Part shown: positions 6,283 to 9,759 of the stretch, piece by piece
Position numbering within the stretch: position 1 is the first letter of the stretch
How the letters are laid out: each line of letters starts with the position of its first letter
NCBI GenBank assembly: GCA_029857855.1
Contig: JAOUGG010000053.1
Coordinates: 1-9,759 of the forward strand
DNA length: 9,759 bases
Direction: 5' to 3'
DNA from: Acidimicrobiia bacterium
Lineage (GTDB): Bacteria; Actinomycetota; Acidimicrobiia; Acidimicrobiales; SZUA-35
The notes under the pieces: generated by a model
Told to the model about the DNA's origin: nothing
Seen by the model: the letters and a program-made list of their open reading frames with translations, nothing else
Database searches by the model: none
Made by a program: the position numbers and the translations under genes

Positions 6283-7536
6283 ATGGCCAATGAAGCAACA
6301 CGGCGAATCGGACTGTCCCTCGGGGCCGACATCTGCTGGCCACGTTGCTATGAGGACATCATGGCCCAGCTCGACCCGGTCATCGATCTCGACGGCGAAC
6401 GGGTCGGCTTCGAGGTCGAACGGGTCCGGATCGAACCGTTCAACCTCTCCGAGCCGACCGACTACGACCTGGTCATCGACCGCCTGACCCACTGGTTCTC
6501 GAACACCAGGGAGTGGATCAAGAAGGCCGTCATCCTCGACGACCTCTATGTGTTCAACAACCCGTGGTCGGTTCAGTCGATGGAGAAGCAGACCACCTAC
6601 TGCGCCATGATGCGGCTCGGGTTGAACATCCCCGAGACGATGATGATCCCGAGAAAGGAATACGACCACGACGCCGATCTCGAGCCGACTTTGGAGCGGT
6701 ACGCCGACCTGTTCGATCTGGAGACCGTCGGGTCGAATCTCGGCTATCCGATGTTCATGAAGCCCTACGACGGTGGCGGCTGGCGGGGGGTGTCGAAGAT
6801 CGACGACGCCGAGGCCCTCAAGGAGGCCTACGATTCGAGCGGCAAGTTCCTCATGCACCTCCAGAAGGGGGTCATCCCGTACGACAACTTCGTTCGCTGC
6901 ATCCGGATCGGCCCTCAGACCAGAGTGGTCGAATACGACCCCGACGCCCCGCTGCACGAGCGTTACACCACCACCTTCAACCACCTGTCGGAGGACCACC
7001 TGTCCGAGATCCGGGCCATTACGCTCACGATCAACACCTTCTTCGGCTGGGACTTCAACTCGTGCGAATCGCTTGGTCGCAACGGTGTCTGGTATCCGAT
7101 CGACTTCGCCAACCCGTGCCCCGATTCCCAGGTCACGTCGCTGCACCGGCACTTCCCCTGGCTGGTCCTGTCGAAGATCCGCTGGTCGGTGTTCTGCGCC
7201 GCCACCAAACGGCCGTTCCGCCGGAATCTCGACTGGGAGCCGTTCTTCGAGATCGCGGCGACCGAGGCCTCCTACGGCGAGAAGATCAAGGCCTACGGCG
7301 AGCTGGCCGAAGCGCACTTCGACACCGAGCGGTTCGAGGAGTTCTGCAACAAGCACCTGGGCGATCTCGAGGAGGTGGCGTACGAATACTTCGCCACCGA
7401 TGCGTGCCGCGTCGCGGTGCGGGAGAAGGTGGCCGCCCTGTATCCCCAACACGAGGTCGAGGAATTCACGGATCGTTTCTGGACGGCCATCGGCGTCTGG
7501 CGAGACGAGGAATCACTCGGAGGAGTTGGCGGGTGA
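6283..7536 (+). CDS. RimK-like ATP-grasp protein E, 417 aa
   Basis: A second type of ATP-grasp protein, clearly different from A-C. FNNPWSVQSMEKQTTYCAMM (91-110) matches the asparagine-proline and lysine segment (K102) that opens the ATP-grasp fold of RimK/glutathione-synthetase enzymes. LGYPMFMKPYDGGGWRGV carries K160 and the glycine-rich loop (153-170). HLQKGV (192-197) is the hinge-like strand. VRCIRIG follows at 204-210. NSCESLGRNGVWYPIDFANP provides E262, D274 and N277, the likely metal ligands. The last 130 residues are mostly helical and charged, longer than the usual RimK C-terminus. Predicted role: ATP-dependent amide formation, possibly adding an amino acid to a carboxylate of the product; the acceptor is unknown. 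The start follows the stop of D by 10 bases with only a weak upstream ACGAG. An ATG overlapping the D stop (6272) is out of frame. It is followed by esterase F, a pairing that suggests a shared substrate. Confidence 0.78.
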   Translation: MANEATRRIGLSLGADICWPRCYEDIMAQLDPVIDLDGERVGFEVERVRIEPFNLSEPTDYDLVIDRLTHWFSNTREWIKKAVILDDLYVFNNPWSVQSMEKQTTYCAMMRLGLNIPETMMIPRKEYDHDADLEPTLERYADLFDLETVGSNLGYPMFMKPYDGGGWRGVSKIDDAEALKEAYDSSGKFLMHLQKGVIPYDNFVRCIRIGPQTRVVEYDPDAPLHERYTTTFNHLSEDHLSEIRAITLTINTFFGWDFNSCESLGRNGVWYPIDFANPCPDSQVTSLHRHFPWLVLSKIRWSVFCAATKRPFRRNLDWEPFFEIAATEASYGEKIKAYGELAEAHFDTERFEEFCNKHLGDLEEVAYEYFATDACRVAVREKVAALYPQHEVEEFTDRFWTAIGVWRDEESLGGVGG

Positions 7537-7567
7537 GAGGCTGTAGGCCGTACATGGGTGGGAAGCC

Positions 7568-7572
7568 TGAGG
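7568..7572 (+). promoter_or_regulatory. Ribosome binding site of esterase F
   Basis: TGAGG, 6 bases before ATG 7579. It favours that ATG over the in-frame GTG at 7558, which has no such site. An ATG at 7554 is out of frame and stops after ten codons. Confidence 0.55.
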
Positions 7573-7578
7573 CCAACC

Positions 7579-8310
7579 ATGGGTAAAGAGTCGATCACGT
7601 GGTATTCGGAGCGGGTCGAGCGGGAGGTCCGTTTCACCCGGTGGGGGGAGTTCGGCGTGCCCGTGCTCTGCTTCCCGACCGCCGGCGGCGACGCCGAGGA
7701 GATCGAGCGAAACCACCTGGTCGACTCCGTGGCCCACCTTCTCGACGGCGGTCGGGTCAAGCTCTACTCGGTCGATTCGGTTTCGGGCACGGCCTGGCTG
7801 ACCGAGCACAACCGGCCACCGTTCGCCACCCGCATCCAATCGGCGTTCGACCAGTTCCTGATTCGCGAGGTGATCCCGGCCATCCACCTCGACTGCGGCG
7901 GTCCACTGCCGGTGATGACCGCCGGCGCGTCGGTCGGGGCCTACAACGCCCTGGCCGCCCTGTGCCGCCACCCCGAATTGTTCTCGACCGCCATCTGCAT
8001 GTCGGGTACCTACGATCTGTCGGCCTTCATCGACGGTGAGGTCGACGAGGACTGGTATCAGGCATCACCGCTGCACTTCGTGCCCAACCTGGCGGAGGAT
8101 CATCCCCTGCTGGCCGGTCTCCGTTCACGCTTCGTGATCCTGGCCCACGGGCAGGGTCGGTGGGAGAGCCCCGAACAGTCGTGGCGGGTGGCCGACGTGC
8201 TGGGCCGGCGAGGAATCCCCAACCGGGTCGACGAGTGGGGCACCGAGTGGGATCATGATTGGCCGACGTGGCGGGCCATGCTGCCCGCGTATCTGGAAGA
8301 ATTGTCGTAG
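7579..8310 (+). CDS. Small esterase/acyltransferase F of the esterase D (alpha/beta hydrolase) fold, 243 aa
   Basis: A single-domain alpha/beta hydrolase of the putative-esterase family (the one that includes Fes, esterase D and the antigen-85 mycolyltransferases). The strand VPVLCFPTAGG (27-37) is the oxyanion-hole region. GASVGAYNAL at 116-125 is the nucleophile elbow with S118, followed by the typical helix and HPELFSTAICMSGTYDL. E196 in GQGRWESPEQS may be the acid, and H226 in WDHDWPTWR the catalytic histidine. The H-x-W-x-x-W-R signature is shared with the C-terminal domain of D, so the operon carries two related hydrolases. There is no signal peptide, so it is probably cytosolic. It could hydrolyse an ester or thioester intermediate, or transfer an acyl group; the sequence does not decide. 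The start is set by the TGAGG site. It is separated by 42 bases from E and ends in TAG 21 bases before G. Confidence 0.8.
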   Translation: MGKESITWYSERVEREVRFTRWGEFGVPVLCFPTAGGDAEEIERNHLVDSVAHLLDGGRVKLYSVDSVSGTAWLTEHNRPPFATRIQSAFDQFLIREVIPAIHLDCGGPLPVMTAGASVGAYNALAALCRHPELFSTAICMSGTYDLSAFIDGEVDEDWYQASPLHFVPNLAEDHPLLAGLRSRFVILAHGQGRWESPEQSWRVADVLGRRGIPNRVDEWGTEWDHDWPTWRAMLPAYLEELS

Positions 8311-8316
8311 CGGGTT

Positions 8317-8324
8317 AGAGGAGG
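8317..8324 (+). promoter_or_regulatory. Strong ribosome binding site before a CTG start
   Basis: AGAGGAGG is the best Shine-Dalgarno match in the window. With a 7-base spacer it places the start at CTG 8332; no ATG, GTG or TTG occurs at a suitable distance in frame. It is the main argument for the CTG start of gene G. Confidence 0.7.
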
Positions 8325-8331
8325 AATCAAA

Positions 8332-9036
8332 CTGAAAACCGAACTCGTCGAGCCCGGCCGTGAGGAACCACCGGTCGAGCTGGGACCGACCGACGATCCC
8401 CCTGATCACCCGATCGCCGGAATCTGGTTGTACGAATCTGATGTCTCGCTGCTCGCCTACCTTCTGCAGGACCTGCGGGCCGCTGTCCGGCTGGCGGCGC
8501 GGGATGAGCTGACCTTCGAGCCATACCGTTCCATCACCTGGACGGTGCACGGGTTGCAGCGCCGAACTGTGATCTGTCGACCCGAACCGCTCTTCCTTTT
8601 CGGAGACGTACAGTTCGTCGGGTTCTTCGGAGACCGGCGCGACGACGACCAGGATTCCGGCATCGATGAGATCGAACTCGACGTCGTCGGCCAGTTCGTG
8701 AACTACCCGGGCATCCTGGCCTACAGCTCGATCGAGCTGGTCGACGGGCAGTGGGCCAATCTCGTGATCCACGAGTCACCCGATGATCGCGAATCGTGGC
8801 GGGCCTGCCCGGTCCACCAGAAGGCCGTCGAGATGGTGTCGCCCAAGGCCTACACCGGAGTCAGGATCCACAACGGCCACATCCCCGGCGGGGTCATCGG
8901 CACCGCCGCTCCGGTGCTCGAGTGCACAAAGTACTGGGACTTCGAGGTTGCACCGGTGTGGCGGGCCCGGCGGAACCTGCCGGGCGGAGCAACCGGATCG
9001 GTGCGCCGACCGGCAGCCGGCCCCGGCGGCGGATGA
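8332..9036 (+). CDS. Unrecognised protein G, CTG start, possible dimeric alpha/beta-barrel fold, 234 aa
   Basis: I do not recognise this protein. The start is taken at CTG 8332, 7 bases after AGAGGAGG; the only alternative near the N-terminus is TTG 8428, which lacks a ribosome site and would drop 32 acidic, proline-rich residues. The core has two similar-looking strand-helix-strand halves: residues 30-100 (IAGIWLYESDVSLLAYLLQD, later LFGDVQFVGFFGDRR) and residues 112-190 (ELDVVGQFVNYPGILAYSSI, later ANLVIHESPD, CPVHQKAVEMVSP, YTGVRIHNGHIPGG). The pattern of a sheet with an H-Q-K-A-V-E helix and a closing V-R-I-H-N-G strand recalls stress-responsive/monooxygenase-like dimeric alpha/beta-barrel proteins, but this is only a resemblance. 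The C-terminal tail is Gly/Pro/Ala-rich. There is no signal peptide. The stop overlaps the ATG of H by four bases, so G and H are probably translated together. Confidence 0.7.
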   Translation: MKTELVEPGREEPPVELGPTDDPPDHPIAGIWLYESDVSLLAYLLQDLRAAVRLAARDELTFEPYRSITWTVHGLQRRTVICRPEPLFLFGDVQFVGFFGDRRDDDQDSGIDEIELDVVGQFVNYPGILAYSSIELVDGQWANLVIHESPDDRESWRACPVHQKAVEMVSPKAYTGVRIHNGHIPGGVIGTAAPVLECTKYWDFEVAPVWRARRNLPGGATGSVRRPAAGPGGG

Positions 9037-9752
9037 GTCGTCGGCGGCCACTCCGGCTTGCCACCCTGCTCGGACCCAACACGGTCGACGATCTCGGCCG
9101 TATCGCGGCGCACTTGGGTGGACGAGGTCCGGAGCCGATCATTGTCGACTTGCAGACGGCCGCCCCCGGCGTCGCCGATGCGGTGAACAACAGCGGTATC
9201 GACGTACTGTGGGCCTGTGGTCTGCTGACCGCCGAGCTGGTGACCGGCGGGCTCGATCTCGACGTGGTCGCCGCCCCCGTCTTCGCCGGTGAGACGGCAG
9301 CCGTCTATCGCTCGGTGATCGTGACCCGCTCCGGCGGCGACGCCGAAGGTCGACGCCTGGCCGTCAACGAGTTGGGCTCCTGGTCGGGTTATCGGGCGTT
9401 GTTCCACGATGCGGTGGTGCGGGGCGACAATCGCCGGCATCCCGACCGCATGGACGAGATCGTCGTCACCGGTGCGCACATCGCCTCGATCGCCGCGGTC
9501 GCCCAGGGCCGAGCCGATGTCGCCGCCATCGATCACTCCATCTGGAACTGGCTGTGCGCAACCGACCCGGAGGTCGTCGACGGACTCGTCGTGGTCGACG
9601 AAACCGTCGACTGCCCGGCACCGCCGCTCAGCCTCGGTCCGGGGATTCGGGGCGAGGACCGCCTCTGCGTGACCGAGGCGCTGCTCGGCTTCGACGGGCC
9701 GCCATCGCTGGCGCCGGCATCGATCGACGACTACCGCTTCATGCTCGCTTGA
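9033..9752 (+). CDS. PhnD-like periplasmic-binding-fold protein H without signal peptide, 239 aa
   Basis: It resembles the phosphate/phosphite/phosphonate substrate-binding family (PhnD type). LAVNELGSWSGYRALFHD (109-126) corresponds to the ligand-binding N-x-x-S-x-SG motif. VTGAHIASIAAVAQGRADVA (145-164) followed by AIDHSIWNWL (165-174) is the hallmark G-x-H-x-x-S, G-x-A-D, D segment of the family. DVLWACGLLT near 57-66 is the first lobe crossover. Family members are normally exported lipoproteins of ABC transporters, but here the protein starts directly with the first strand (PLRLATLLGP), has no hydrophobic leader or lipobox, and no permease or ATPase gene is present. It may therefore be a cytosolic binding protein or a PBP-fold enzyme acting on the pathway substrate. 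The ATG overlaps the TGA of G (ATGA). Earlier in-frame codons run antisense-like through G and are not credible starts. The gene is complete, at 239 aa somewhat shorter than typical PhnD proteins. Confidence 0.75.
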   Translation: MSRRRPLRLATLLGPNTVDDLGRIAAHLGGRGPEPIIVDLQTAAPGVADAVNNSGIDVLWACGLLTAELVTGGLDLDVVAAPVFAGETAAVYRSVIVTRSGGDAEGRRLAVNELGSWSGYRALFHDAVVRGDNRRHPDRMDEIVVTGAHIASIAAVAQGRADVAAIDHSIWNWLCATDPEVVDGLVVVDETVDCPAPPLSLGPGIRGEDRLCVTEALLGFDGPPSLAPASIDDYRFMLA

Positions 9753-9759
9753 CCCGGAC

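Noticed and set aside
2746..7452. Several long minus-strand open frames (2746-3609, 3747-4865, 5763-6332, 6118-7452).
   Set aside because: They lie opposite well-supported genes, have no motifs, and reflect the absence of stop codons in high-GC antisense frames.
8783..9292. A plus-strand frame overlapping the end of G and the start of H.
   Set aside because: Arg/Ser/Pro-rich translation with no motif; G and H explain both halves with family-like sequence.

Overview
The window is high-GC, densely packed bacterial DNA. Its promoters look actinobacterial (TANNNT -10 boxes set so close to ATG that the transcripts would be leaderless or nearly so). The codon style and protein types fit an actinobacterium, perhaps of the Acidimicrobiia, but that placement is inference. 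No rRNA, tRNA, mobile element or CRISPR is visible.

Layout. At the left edge, on the minus strand, is the start of a gene for a pyridoxamine-5'-phosphate-oxidase-like flavoprotein (1-131). Next, also on the minus strand, is an ATP-grasp ligase (177-1397, called A here). A 120-bp divergent control region (1398-1517) separates it from a plus-strand run of seven genes that continues to the end: ATP-grasp B (1518-2771), ATP-grasp C (2809-4038), a three-part fusion D of an S51/cyanophycinase-like domain, an immunoglobulin-like E-set domain and an enterochelin-esterase-like hydrolase (4038-6272), a RimK-like ATP-grasp E (6283-7536), a small esterase F (7579-8310), an unrecognised protein G that probably starts at CTG (8332-9036), and a PhnD-like periplasmic-binding-fold protein H without a signal peptide (9033-9752). 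The gaps are 37, -1, 10, 42, 21 and -4 bases, so B to H is almost certainly one operon. A is its divergent partner.

How it may work together. A, B and C are paralogues of the L-amino-acid-ligase/carboxylate-amine ligase type, and E is a second, distant ATP-grasp type. Four ATP-dependent amide-forming enzymes stand beside an amide-hydrolase-like domain and two Fes-type hydrolase (or acyltransferase) domains, with no NRPS, PKS, carrier protein or transporter in view. All products lack visible signal peptides or membrane segments. The simplest reading is a cytosolic pathway that builds, and then trims or transfers, a small amide-linked (peptide-like) metabolite. H could be a cytosolic binding protein or a PBP-fold enzyme. 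The substrate and product cannot be read from the sequence. I regard this as a candidate undescribed ATP-grasp biosynthetic system.
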